A stretch of 64,000 bases of DNA from a secondary endosymbiont of Ctenarytaina eucalypti (GTDB taxonomy: Bacteria; Pseudomonadota; Gammaproteobacteria; Enterobacterales; Enterobacteriaceae): the NCBI RefSeq assembly GCF_000287335.1, contig NC_018419.1:992001-1056000 (forward strand). The letters run 5' to 3'. The notes under the pieces were generated by a model. The model was given only the letters and a program-made list of their open reading frames with translations. It made no database searches and was not told the DNA's origin. A program made the translations under genes and the position numbers. Shown piece after piece: positions 53,222 to 63,140 of the stretch. Position 1 is the first letter of the stretch; the number at the start of each line of letters is the position of its first letter.

Positions 53222-53679
53222 GGAAACGGTATCCGCCATTGAGTAGAAAGACAAGATATCAGGTATGTTATAATCTTGATATAGATAATACATCTTCAGA
53301 GTATCCTACCTGAGATATATGCTACTCGCATGGGATGGCGAAAAACGTGTCCTGCAGGGCTACCACTTGTCTAGGCATATGCGCCGCGCTTGTTTCTGTC
53401 GTCAGTAGTCTATTCGGTTTTTCAAGACACACCTGAAACGCATGATTGCAAAGAATTTACTTCTACACGCTACAGCCTTAAAGTTTGCATCCTTCTCCCT
53501 GATCATCCTATATTTTATGCACAGCCAATGATCAACGATGCTAGCGATGCCATGATCGCGAATTATCTGCTATGCTAACAGCAGCAACTAGAAGAATTGT
53601 TGATAATCAAGCAATGCCGTTATTAATAGTAGTTTAGTTATTGAATAGGAGATCGCTCGTTCCCGATAAATACTCTACT

Positions 53680-55190
53680 GCTGGTTTTCATACGTTAGGA
53701 AAAGATGGTCATACCGTTGATTAGATGGTTCGGACATGCGAAAACGGCCGGAATTCTTACTAGCATCATGTTGTTATTGCCTTGGTGTCATAGGGCGCAT
53801 CCTATGCGGTTCTTCTAGGGAAAAAATTTCTAACATAGACAACCAGAGCGTTCCTGTTTTCTCTGCGGAGAGCAAAGCATTGAGGTATGGGGGTTTAGGT
53901 CAATAACGTTAGTGTCGTCTGGAAAGCCACTGAAATTACTTTCCTAATCTGCAAACCATTTTTGATGAACCGCTCGGTTCAGTGGTGCGGAGTATATTCT
54001 ATAATAAAAAATATTTCTAAATAAACATTGTCTTCTCTGTTGATCTTTGGTATTAATTCAGAAACTTTGCTCATTTTACCTAGATGGGTTAAAGTCTCGT
54101 TGTGATCACTTATGCTTTGTCTCCGGTTATTATAATACCCAGTGTAGTTCTCTTGCTGTCATTAGTATTCATTTATGATGTTTTATGAGATGAAGAAGAA
54201 AATATAGAAAATAAACGGTATCTAAGGTCTTATTAGTGTCATAAATAGAGTGCGATGTTGCGGTCACTGAATCTTGAGGTGTTCAATGGCATATAAGTAA
54301 ACTGTATTTAGTTAGATTCTTCTACGCTGTTTTCACTATGCAGAAACTCTTTTAAAAGAATCTTTAATCCTATCCGTGCAGTGAATTAATGGATGTGCAT
54401 ATTTTAAAAATATTCAATGAGATAATATTAGCACAGACTGCGTTTTAAATAAAACGTACTTGTTACTAATACTACATCATAGATTTTATTTACCCATGAA
54501 AGAATAGAATGCTGTTTGTTATGCCTTGTGAGAAAGGTAGGCGTCACTTTACCGACAACATAACATCCACAGATAAAAATAAAGACAGGATGATCCTGAA
54601 TACTATTTGTATATATGCAAAAACTACGTTGTAATAGCTTTCAGATAGAGTAGTGCCTAACACTAACGCTGTTTTCTCTTTTATGTAGTAGATAAATCAT
54701 AGGTTGATAACTTTTTTGCATCAAGATCACTCAGGATATGTTCTTGACGCTTAGAGGTGGCAAGAAAATTAAGTGCCTCTCACATTTGTTCGAAAAATAC
54801 ATGGATGTTGCATGAATGATAATGTTTGTTTATTAAATTCAATATATTGTTTTGTGTACGTGGCTTGTGCCTTGCGTGTGAATGCGTCATTTGTAGATTA
54901 CTGCCCTTCGGGGGGTCAGTCAAAAGCGTAGACATTAAAATATAGAATAGAATGAAATTATTTTCAATAAAAAATTACTCGCATTACCTTCTATATTAGA
55001 AAAGCATTTTGAGTAATTATCATTTCATGTATGTTACAACGCGATATTTTTTATCACCAGTCTAATAGACCTTCCTTTATGACATAATTGTCTGGCTCAG
55101 GCGCAAGGCTAAGGAAGCGATCTCGAACATTCGGTAGTAAGAAACGCTCCTCCCCCGGGATACCAGTTCCGACCCCTTAGCAATTTTATC
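53680..55190 (-). pseudogene. usg: Fossil of usg, aspartate-semialdehyde-dehydrogenase-like protein
   Basis: Fills the gap between pdxB and truA exactly where E. coli has usg. Near 55145-55175 the minus strand reads VGTGIPGEE, matching LGATGAVGEA. It continues after a shift as AFLTTECSRSLP (ALLETLAERQFP). Much further on, at about 53815-53890, NALLSAEKTG and LEIFSLEEP recall EALRPLAAEEA and EDIVLSEEN. VFACPNHLINGMTI (about 53705-53750) recalls QFWSVADNVRFGGAL near the end. The total span is about 500 bases longer than the E. coli gene, so an insertion or expansion is likely. No functional frame remains. Confidence 0.55.
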
Positions 55191-55219
55191 AAGCTGCAGC
55201 GCCTATCTATTTTTTGCAT

Positions 55220-56347
55220 TTAACCAGCACGGCTGGACGGGATCGAAAACCCTAGTTGGCATAGCATATCAGTGCTGGTGTCCGTTTTTACGCAGAGCGA
55301 TGACCATTCTCGACGTTGATCATACTGTTTACGCAAGCGATCAAATGCACCTGGTAGACTAGCCATTCGCCGTAACTGGACATCATCATGCCGAACATCA
55401 TAGACTAGATTTGCTAATAGGAGCAGGGCTGCCTCATCAATGTCGCCGTGTAGGTGTATAGACCGCATCGCAGATGGCAGCAGTATCGCTAGGTTTGCAC
55501 GGACCTCGCTGCCGATAAAGGCGTTGTACGCATCAAAGATTTGCGCAGCACCGCGTGTCTTTCCTTCTAGTGTATAACCGGCTATATGGGCAGTACCAAC
55601 ATCAACAAGGGTCAGTAGTGGTAATGACAAGGCCGGTTCTGACTCCCAGACGTCCAGCACCACTCTCAGGGGCTTGCCTGCTACTAGCGTTTTCAGCAAT
55701 GCATCATTATCTATTACAGCCCCCCGACAGGTGTTAATGATAATGCAGTCATCCTGAAGTGCCTCGAGAAGAGCCTCGTCTACTAGATGCCAGGTTGCAT
55801 TCCGGCCGTGATGGGTCAGTGGTGTATGAAAAGTCAGTATATCTGCTTCCTTTACTAGCTGTGCTAGTGACTGCCAATGTCCCAAAGTGCCTGCTTCCGC
55901 GAGCGGCGGATCACATAACAGGGTACGAACGCCGTACGCATGTAGACGCCGCTGAAGAAGACCTCCGACATTACCAACTCCGACAATACCAACCGCTTTG
56001 TCGCGTAGAGCGAAACCATCCCGCTGAGCTAGACATAGCAGTGTGGAGAATACATATTCTGCTACGGCAATCGCATTGCATCCCGGAGCCGCGGCAAAAC
56101 AAATTCCGGCCTGTTCTAACCACGCTGTATCTACATGATCTGTGCCGGAGGTAGCGGTGCCCACAAAAGTGATCCGGCTGCCGCGTAGTAGGGTACTATC
56201 GACATGGGTCACTGAGCGCACTATGAGTGCGTCAGCCTGCGCTAGCATAGGCGAAGGAATATCCCTGCCGTTTACCCGATCTACATCTCCTAATCGACCG
56301 AAAAGGGATTCGGCGTAGGGTATGTTCTCATCTACCAGGATTCTCAC
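55220..56347 (-). CDS. pdxB: Erythronate-4-phosphate dehydrogenase
   Basis: NAD-dependent second step of the DXP-dependent pyridoxal phosphate pathway. The open frame extends upstream, but [16 protein letters not shown] aligns with the E. coli start MKILVDENMPYARDLF. The GTG at 56347, with GGAG seven bases before it, is chosen, giving 375 residues against 378. The Rossmann motif GIVGVGNVG, catalytic arginine segment [17 protein letters not shown] and the histidine in AHIAGYT are present, followed by the C-terminal dimerisation domain. No other pdx gene is in the window. Confidence 0.95.
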   Translation of the reverse strand: MRILVDENIPYAESLFGRLGDVDRVNGRDIPSPMLAQADALIVRSVTHVDSTLLRGSRITFVGTATSGTDHVDTAWLEQAGICFAAAPGCNAIAVAEYVFSTLLCLAQRDGFALRDKAVGIVGVGNVGGLLQRRLHAYGVRTLLCDPPLAEAGTLGHWQSLAQLVKEADILTFHTPLTHHGRNATWHLVDEALLEALQDDCIIINTCRGAVIDNDALLKTLVAGKPLRVVLDVWESEPALSLPLLTLVDVGTAHIAGYTLEGKTRGAAQIFDAYNAFIGSEVRANLAILLPSAMRSIHLHGDIDEAALLLLANLVYDVRHDDVQLRRMASLPGAFDRLRKQYDQRREWSSLCVKTDTSTDMLCQLGFSIPSSRAG

Positions 56348-58100
56348 ATTAGGCTCCGGCAGGACAATGCCATAAAACGTTAAGAAAGAAATATTTTGCC
56401 ACCGAAGACGAAAGAATCTTAATCCTATCACGTGGGCAAAAATCATGGGTAGCATAAACTAAAAAAGTGTTTAATAAGTCATTAAGGTAGAGCGCTAATT
56501 ACTCGGTTCAAAAATAAATAAATGTGTTTTTATTGAAACTGGTGACTCTGAGTTAGATGTGCTGATATTAATACCTCTGAATATCATAAAGTTAGTAAAA
56601 ATGCATGCTCTCGATTCGGTGATAGGATCACTATCTGAATTTTATAATCTATTTTATTAAAAATTAAAAATGTAGCAATATTTTGAAAAATCTCATGCGA
56701 TACATTTCGAGATAATCTTGCGATGGAAAAGTAAAAAGTTACACAGTAGCGGTAGGTAGTGTACTAACCATCAGATTACTTAAGTAACAGGGTTTTCTCA
56801 AAGCATCAATAAAAGTGTTAGTTATTGCTGAATAGATAGAGAAATGGTTTTTCAGGCGTTAATGATCGGCATTCTATTCAGGCTTATCGCGAGCAAGATG
56901 ATTTAATGATAAAATGAGTGATGAATTTTTTTTGAGCGATGCTGAGATTCGTGGACTTAATGTTTCAACCTATTGCATTGCTGATATGATTCAAGACGAG
57001 TCTTGGGTCATTCCGCGACTAGGGATATTGAATATAAGAATATAAACATTAAAGCAAGGTAAAAGCTTTGATGTAATAATTGATAGCACCCCACTAAAAG
57101 GGGCTGAAGAAGGTCGACGGCCAGTCTAGGAGGGTAATGTTAAAAAAATCGAGAGTATGAAATAATTACCATCTAGTAGTAGGCAGTGTGACATATAAAA
57201 TTCTTTATATCGACTGATTGCACAGTACTACTAATAACCCAGGCTCTGTTGGATGTTATAAAGAGTAAACCGTCGGAGTTTTTCGGACTCCCTAGGCTTA
57301 TTATAGCTCCCTATGAGAAGATGAGCTCTTCTGTAACTTTTTCGAACAAAAGACCTCAGATCTTACAGAAAAAATTTGAAAATATCACGCATGCTATCTT
57401 ACGAAATGCTCTGATTGCTTAGTTATAAATCTGAACCGCTTCAGTAGTAAATGATACTTAGAAAACATCACAGGTGATGACTGGCGTTTATTGGTTCAAA
57501 TACTGGTCCATCAGTCGTCAAAATCCTCTTAAAAGGCAATCTGAATCTATGAAGAACTATGGTTCACGTGTAGATGAGACGGTGGAATAGTCAATTTTCT
57601 TCATTGAACTCAGTTATTGAGTACATACCTATACTTGTACGTATCGCGTAATAACAAGATCTTTACCGGACTGCCTTAGTTATCAGCGTCTGTCCTTGAT
57701 GTAATAGATGCTTTTTAAGATACCATTGTACATGGTAGTACCATTGCGAATGGTCTCGCATCTTTTACTAAATTGCATTCAGTCAGGATAGAGCGCATCG
57801 TACATCTTAAATGCGCATGGTCAGGGACCCGGCATGCAGTCGATGTATGCTCATGCGGTCTTTTATAAAGTAGCATGTAGTATTGTTAGTATAAAAAAAT
57901 TATTTCAACAACCATTGTGATTGCAATAATGCCCGCAATCTTCCTTATTGTACCGATTGAAAATTAAGCGGACACTAATGCTCCACCAGGCCTTGATGAT
58001 AATTAAGTACAGAAAGCAGCACAGATCATTTAGGCATGTTGAATATTAAAAAAGCAAAGGAAACTTTCCTAACCACGACAGCTAGGATTATGGGTTGCCT
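56348..58100. other. 1.75 kb gene-poor stretch between pdxB and queC
   Basis: No intact gene. A readable patch on the plus strand near 56913-57130 (MSDEFFLSDAEIRGLN... and DVIIDSTPLKGAEEG) looks like decayed coding sequence, but I do not recognise the family. flk and fabB, the E. coli neighbours of pdxB, were considered and not seen. Confidence 0.4.
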
Positions 58101-58129
58101 AATCAAGGTAGAGGCTAAGTGAGGTCTTT

Positions 58130-58195
58130 TATGAGAGTGCTTGATGCCTAATAAACCCACTGCGACTCAGCGGGAGCTTGCTGATATGCTCTTCT
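58130..58195 (+). pseudogene. fadM: 3' fossil of fadM, acyl-CoA thioesterase
   Basis: Convergent with queC, as in E. coli. The plus strand reads ECLMPNKPTATQRELADML, which follows the FadM C-terminus VCIDLKTQKALALEGELREKL in register at C, K, A, E-L and the last L, with a two-residue gap. Upstream sequence is unreadable. Only this end can be identified, so the call rests on one match plus synteny. Confidence 0.42.
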
Positions 58196-58197
58196 TT

Positions 58198-58893
58198 TCA
58201 TCGTAGCCCAGTTTTTGCTTTCAGTGCAGCCATAACTGAGTCTGGTTTAGCGTAATACGATTCCAGCCCTCGCGCGCGTAAATGACAGGCTGCGCATTGT
58301 CCGCATCCATCACCCCGTATACCGTTGTAGCAGCTCATTGTATCATAACGTACACGCTCAAGCTGATGATAATAATCTGCTAGCGCCCAGGTTTCAGTTT
58401 TATCTAGCCACATAAGTGGAGTGACGAAATGTAATTCATATGCTAGACCGAGATTGACAGCGTTATTTAGGGCTTTAATAAAGTCATCTCGGCAATCAGG
58501 ATATCCTGAGAAGTCCGTTTCACACACACCGGTTATTATTGTGCTAGCATTGACCTGATAGGCGTAGACAGAAGCCAGTGTCAAAAATAGAATATTGCGA
58601 CCAGGCACAAAGGTACTAGGTAGCCCACTGCTTTGCTCTTTATAATTTGGTACCGGAATATAATTTCGGGTTAGACTACTAACCGTCAGTGCGTTTAGCG
58701 TTGTAACGTCAATGACCTCGTGCGTTTTTGCGCACAACTTTAGTGCTAGCTCGCGAGCAACAGTGATTTCTATTCTATGGCGCTGGCTGTAGTCGAAGGT
58801 GATACAATGCACTTCATCGTACTGACTTAAGGCCTGAATAAGGCAAGTTGTTGAATCTTGTCCGCCGCTAAACAATACGATAGCTCGTTTCAT
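58198..58893 (-). CDS. queC: 7-cyano-7-deazaguanine (preQ0) synthase
   Basis: ATP-dependent conversion of 7-carboxy-7-deazaguanine to preQ0, a precursor of the tRNA wobble base queuosine. The 231 residues equal the E. coli length. The PP-loop SGGQDST is at residues 9-15. [35 protein letters not shown] and the four zinc cysteines ([19 protein letters not shown]) are intact. It stands alone apart from the fadM fossil end. Its retention implies that queuosine is still made. Confidence 0.96.
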   Translation of the reverse strand: MKRAIVLFSGGQDSTTCLIQALSQYDEVHCITFDYSQRHRIEITVARELALKLCAKTHEVIDVTTLNALTVSSLTRNYIPVPNYKEQSSGLPSTFVPGRNILFLTLASVYAYQVNASTIITGVCETDFSGYPDCRDDFIKALNNAVNLGLAYELHFVTPLMWLDKTETWALADYYHQLERVRYDTMSCYNGIRGDGCGQCAACHLRARGLESYYAKPDSVMAALKAKTGLR

Positions 58894-59344
58894 GCGTTGT
58901 GGTGACTCTTTAATGTAGTGTTAAGAGAGGGATGTTTTTATTAGTGTAAGAAATGAATAAATTTCTTGAACATAAGATTATGTACTGAGAGCGTATACAA
59001 TAGAATGCATTGAAGATGACAATTATTCTGAATTATATATCTTATGAAAGAAAAGTAGTGATTGTTTATTTAAAAAACCTAGAAACAGTAAATACTTATC
59101 ACACGTTAATGAACAAAAGAGAAATCATGACGGCAATCACTAAATCAACCACAGTCTAACCACGCTTGGCTTTGGTCGTATCGTCGTACGCAAGAGTGCT
59201 GAGGAGGTTGAGCCTTTGGGTCTTAAGTAAAAACTGAAATAAACCGCTACGCCTTATTAAGCTTTTTTAAACATGATTAGTTTTCATTACGCAAGAATTT
59301 TATGATCAATGCTAGAGACTTAGCAATAAAATTTTATCAGAATA
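58894..59344. other. Gap between queC and the tRNA operon
   Basis: AT-rich. A small patch near 59127-59230 looks like decayed coding sequence but was not identified. Confidence 0.4.
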
Positions 59345-59421
59345 TGGTCGGCGAGAGAGGATTCGAACCTCTGACCTACTGGTCCCAAACCAGTTGCGCT
59401 ACCAAGCTGCGCTACTCGCCG
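59345..59421 (-). tRNA. proM: tRNA-Pro (anticodon TGG)
   Basis: A 77-base cloverleaf with encoded CCA, nearly identical to E. coli proM. Acceptor CGGCGAG/CTCGCCG, D arm GCGCAGCTTGGTAGCGC, and anticodon stem ACTGG/CCAGT with loop TTTGGGA. It is the last member of the argX-hisR-leuT-proM type operon, preserved in E. coli order. Confidence 0.97.
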
Positions 59422-59509
59422 ATATTATCTTCTTCTACGTCTTCCCTCATCATACTATATCAACGGGTTTTAGAGCATTAGCGGGGCAGGAGTAATAATA
59501 ATGAAAATG

Positions 59510-59596
59510 TGGTGCGAAGAGAGGGATTTGAACCCTCACGTCCATTAAGACACTAACACCTGAAGCTAGCGCGTCTACCAATTCCGCCACCTTCGC
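59510..59596 (-). tRNA. leuT: tRNA-Leu (anticodon CAG)
   Basis: An 87-base class II tRNA with long variable arm and encoded CCA. The anticodon loop reads TTCAGGT with CAG on a GCTAG-type stem. The acceptor GCGAAGG pairs with TCTTCGC with one G-T pair. It lies between tRNA-His and tRNA-Pro in the conserved four-tRNA operon. Confidence 0.96.
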
Positions 59597-59610
59597 ATGT
59601 TCACTGAGAA

Positions 59611-59687
59611 TGGGGTGACTGATGGGACTCGAACCCACGACAACTGGAATCACAATCCAGGGCTCTACCAACTGAGCTACAATCACC
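59611..59687 (-). tRNA. hisR: tRNA-His (anticodon GTG)
   Basis: A 77-base tRNA with the extra 5' G (position -1) opposite C73 that marks tRNA-His, then CCA. The acceptor arm GTGATTG/CAGTCAC has drifted from E. coli (one G-T pair), while the anticodon arm CTGGATTGTGATTCCAG is identical. Confidence 0.96.
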
Positions 59688-59747
59688 ATTACTAATTAAG
59701 CTTACAACGTAGAATAAAAGATAGCATGAGTTCTACTAATCAAGGTA

Positions 59748-59824
59748 TGGCGCGCCCACCAGGGTTTGAACCTGAGACCTCTGCCTTCGGAGGGCAGTGC
59801 TCTATCCAGCTGAGCTACGGGCGC
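59748..59824 (-). tRNA. argX: tRNA-Arg (anticodon CCG)
   Basis: A 77-base cloverleaf with encoded CCA. Acceptor GCGCCCG/TGGGCGC has a G-T pair at position 7. The anticodon arm CTGCCCTCCGAAGGCAG carries CCG. It is the first gene of the four-tRNA operon. A plausible weak promoter (TAGACA, 18 bases, TAGTAT) lies just upstream on the minus strand, but it is not strong enough to list. Confidence 0.96.
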
Positions 59825-61220
59825 GTATCTAACTTTGATAGAATCATACTATGTGAATGACGAGCCGCCTGTCTAGTGATTTTTCAAAGAAATAATGTTT
59901 TTGATTATCCTGTACGGAATTAAGTCGTCGGTATATCCAGTGTAAGCCCCGCTTGCAGGTGAGGAAAACTAATCAGCACTAATAAAATCGCAGTCACGCT
60001 GCAAAAATATATACATTAGCAGGCGGATCTGATGCTGGAAATACGGCATTAAGATGTTATATAATAAGTATATATTTTTTAAATATAATAGAGTTAGCTA
60101 TGAGCGAATTTATACTAGAACAAGTATTTCGCAATGAAATTAAGTCTCGCTATTACTAAAAAAGTAATCTGTCTTAGCATTTTGAGTATTAACATTATGA
60201 TGTTATCAACGACCGGAGATAATATTATGTTTCGCACTATCTACTATTTAAAAGTATTGACGTCCTGCTCTGTGTTGTTGATATCCGGCTTCCCTAAACT
60301 CTCCCACGATCTTATATCAAGCAGTTTCAGGCTGTTTTGACCCCATCTCAATAACTATATGAGCCGTTCAAAACTGATTCAAGCTACTTATGACGATTAA
60401 ACATAACAGCGCTTGATTTTTTTAATTAGGCGAGAAAGTGATTGTACATAGTGCTTATCGCATAGCGATCATTCCTTGAAGTTCATGTGGTAGGCTTATC
60501 CGATAACTACAGAGATTGCTTTTTAAAAAATCTGAAAGACATGCATTGGTTCGAAGCAGGAATAAAATAAAATATTTTTCTCCATAAAACTACGGAGACA
60601 GAAAACTGATTTCTTACGAAACGGATGAAGACTTATTTATTTCGAGACAAGTATCATCATAGATGACGATCATGTGATATAGCGCTTCGATGATTTCTAT
60701 AGACCTTACGAATATTTTTTTTGCTTGATTTTTAAACTCATCTCTCTTCCCATCTGGGGATAGGACTCTGAATCTTTATTCAGAAAGCAAGAAAAGATAG
60801 GTAAGATTATTAAAAATATTTTCATACATAGTTTAATGACCTATATTGAGAGAGCTAGGCTAAAGGTGATTGAAAGAATAGCACACGAAAGTGTAGGAGC
60901 TGAATATGAAAGAACGAAAAATTATGGAACCAATGCTTTTCTATGGCAGATAGCAGGAGGCTCAACATTATCTATTCTAATTAATAGCACAATAATACCA
61001 CTGACATATATGTTTTAACAGATTTAATAAAGACAATGCATCAAATAATCTGAGTTGCATCAAATGAGAGACGTTACGATAGAGGTGAATATGATCATGC
61101 TCCTCCTGGTTTGAAAAAAGAACTGAGGCATAAAAAGATCATGATAACAATATAGAAATATTTATAAGCATCATCTAGTCTGCGTGATGATCGAAAACAG
61201 AAAAGATCTGATAAAATAAA
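59825..61220. other. 1.4 kb gene-poor stretch between tRNA-Arg and dnaB
   Basis: alr, which follows dnaB in E. coli, was looked for on the minus strand and not recognised. One 60-codon plus-strand frame is listed separately. The remainder is AT-rich without identifiable features. Confidence 0.45.
60836..61018 (+). pseudogene. Possible fragment of a filamentous haemagglutinin/CdiA-type pretoxin region
   Basis: The 60-codon frame reads LKVIERIAHESVGAEYERT, then YGTNAF and LWQIAGGSTLSILINSTIIPLTY. This layout resembles the segment before the toxin in FhaB/CdiA exoproteins, where a helix is followed by YGTG and then a LQGLAGGN...LAxxxxP stretch. The resemblance is by pattern only. There is no start context, secretion partner or toxin domain nearby. 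It could equally be an unknown small protein. Confidence 0.25.
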
Positions 61221-62627
61221 TTATCTATCATTATATTCTGGGCCTGCATAATTATCAAATCGTGACCATTGTCCATTAAAGGTTAATCGCAGGGCGCCAA
61301 TGGGGCCGTTACGTTGTTTACCGAGAATAATTTCAGCCGTTCCTTTCATATCACTATTCTCGTGATATACTTCATCTCGATAGATGAACATAATGAGGTC
61401 AGCATCCTGCTCGATTGAACCGGATTCGCGCAAATCGGAGTTAATAGGGCGTTTATCAGCGCGTTGTTCCAGGCTCCGGTTTAGCTGCGATAGCGCTACC
61501 ACCGGCACCTGAAGCTCTTTAGCTAGGGCTTTCAGCGACCGGGATATTTCTGCAATTTCCAGGGTACGGTTATCCGACATCGCTGGTACCCGCATTAGTT
61601 GGAGATAGTCGATCATAATCAGACTGAGACCATCGTGTTCACGGAAAACCCGGCGAGCTCGCGATCTTACGTCTGTTGGAGTCAGGCCTGATGAATCATC
61701 GATATACATATTGCGTTTTTCTAGTAAAATAGCCATTGTGCTTGAAATACGTGCCCAATCTTCATCATCAAGCTGTCCAGTACGAATTCGGGTTTGATCA
61801 ACACGCGAAAGCGATGCCAGCATGCGCATCATGATCTGCTCTCCAGGCATCTCGAGGCTAAAAATTAGCACCGGTTTGTTCTCAGTCATGGCAGCATTTT
61901 CACATAAATTCATAGCAAAGGTCGTTTTTCCCATGGAGGGACGAGCGGCGACTATAATCAAATCCGATTTTTGCAAGCCAGCTGTCTTTTTATCTAGATC
62001 CAAATATCCGCTAGATACCCCAGTAACGCCATCATGTGGCTTCTGGTAAAGTTGCTCGATGCGCGCTACCGTACTTTCAAGAATACGGTCAATGCTTTTC
62101 GGACCTTCATCTTTACTAGCCCGGTTCTCCGCTATCAAGAACACTCTTGATTCCGCTAGGTCCAGTAATTCCCCGCTACTCCGTCCCTGTGGATCGTAAC
62201 CAGCATCGGCAATTTCATGAGCAACGGCAATCATTTCCCTGACCACGGCCCTTTCTCGTACAATATCGGCATAAGCGGAAATATTCGCTGCGCTAGGGGT
62301 ATTTTTAGAGAGCTCAGCTAGATACGCAAACCCGCCAACAGCGTCTAATATTTTTTTTTGTTCGAGAGATTCTGAAAGAGTGATGAGATCGATAGGCTTT
62401 GCTAGCTCTAAGAGACGCTGCATCTCTTTAAAAATAAGACGGTGCGGGCGGTTAAAGAAGTCGTTACCAGTCACTCGTGCAGCGACATTATCCCACCGTT
62501 CGTTATCTAGCATCAAGCCGCCTAATACGGACTGTTCTGCCTCCAGTGAGTGGGGCGGCATCTTTAGGTTTTCTATCTGACGGTCAAAGGGGGCATGTGC
62601 TTTATGAGACGGTTTTTTTTCTAACAT
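61221..62627 (-). CDS. dnaB: Replicative DNA helicase
   Basis: Hexameric 5'-3' helicase of the replication fork. The 468 residues match E. coli DnaB (471). The N-terminal primase-interacting domain begins at PPHSLEAEQSVLGGLM. The RecA-like domain has Walker A ARPSMGKTT near residue 230, Walker B LIMIDYLQLM, VVALSQLNRSLEQRADKRP, the arginine-rich DLRESGSIEQDADLIMF and the C-terminal KQRNGPIG. It stands alone, facing a qor fossil as in E. coli. dnaC is not in the window. Confidence 0.97.
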   Translation of the reverse strand: MLEKKPSHKAHAPFDRQIENLKMPPHSLEAEQSVLGGLMLDNERWDNVAARVTGNDFFNRPHRLIFKEMQRLLELAKPIDLITLSESLEQKKILDAVGGFAYLAELSKNTPSAANISAYADIVRERAVVREMIAVAHEIADAGYDPQGRSSGELLDLAESRVFLIAENRASKDEGPKSIDRILESTVARIEQLYQKPHDGVTGVSSGYLDLDKKTAGLQKSDLIIVAARPSMGKTTFAMNLCENAAMTENKPVLIFSLEMPGEQIMMRMLASLSRVDQTRIRTGQLDDEDWARISSTMAILLEKRNMYIDDSSGLTPTDVRSRARRVFREHDGLSLIMIDYLQLMRVPAMSDNRTLEIAEISRSLKALAKELQVPVVALSQLNRSLEQRADKRPINSDLRESGSIEQDADLIMFIYRDEVYHENSDMKGTAEIILGKQRNGPIGALRLTFNGQWSRFDNYAGPEYNDR

Positions 62628-62789
62628 GAAAGAGTACTGTACCTATTAAGCGGTCGTTTGATAAAGGCACATTGTATCCCCTCTTAGGGCGAGATCCTAT
62701 TCGCTTTAAAAAACAATGATGTAATTTTTCTGTTTAAAAATTTTGATTAATCTTTGTTGATTATTGCAGACATAGATGTTTTTAGAGAA

Positions 62790-63140
62790 TAATCAAAGTC
62801 ATGTTAATCGGCGATGAGGCATTCGTGGTATATGCTAATCATCTCAATCATATTGCATATCATGCGGTGAAGCCTTCTGATTTTGTATTTCAAGTAGTAA
62901 CGATTGCACTTCGAGGTCGGCAATACATCTATTTTTTCAGAACTATATACATTGTTTCTGATGTTGTCATATTAATGGTTTTACGAATGACTGAGTACTT
63001 AAATGCGATTTATTGGGGCCCTGCCCTAGTGTTATATGTTGTGTTTTTCTTATTATGCGACTTCTGAAGTTCTAGTGGTTCTTATGGGCCATTTATCAGT
63101 ACTGTTAAAGGTTGTATTACTGTTTATTAAAAATACTAAT
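62790..63140 (+). pseudogene. qor: Fossil of qor, NADPH:quinone oxidoreductase
   Basis: Divergent from dnaB, the E. coli arrangement. The open piece 62801-63067 begins IGDEAFVVYAN..., where Qor has AGDRVVYAQ. It continues KPSDFVF (DKAAILP), then LRGRQYIYFFRTIYIV, matching LKGLTVYYLLRKTYEI in register. WGPALVLY recalls AGAWQVINY, with the glycine-rich nucleotide loop (AAAGGVG) deleted between. Beyond the stop, SSSGSYGPF and KGCITVY recall SSGAVTGV and KGSLYVT. Loss of the NADPH loop makes it non-functional. Confidence 0.62.

Noticed and set aside
56348..56455. Longer N-terminus for pdxB from an upstream ATG
   Set aside because: Homology begins at the GTG at 56347, which has a well-placed GGAG.
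59450..59689. 79-codon minus-strand frame across the tRNA cluster
   Set aside because: It is an artefact of reading through tRNA-Leu and tRNA-His genes.
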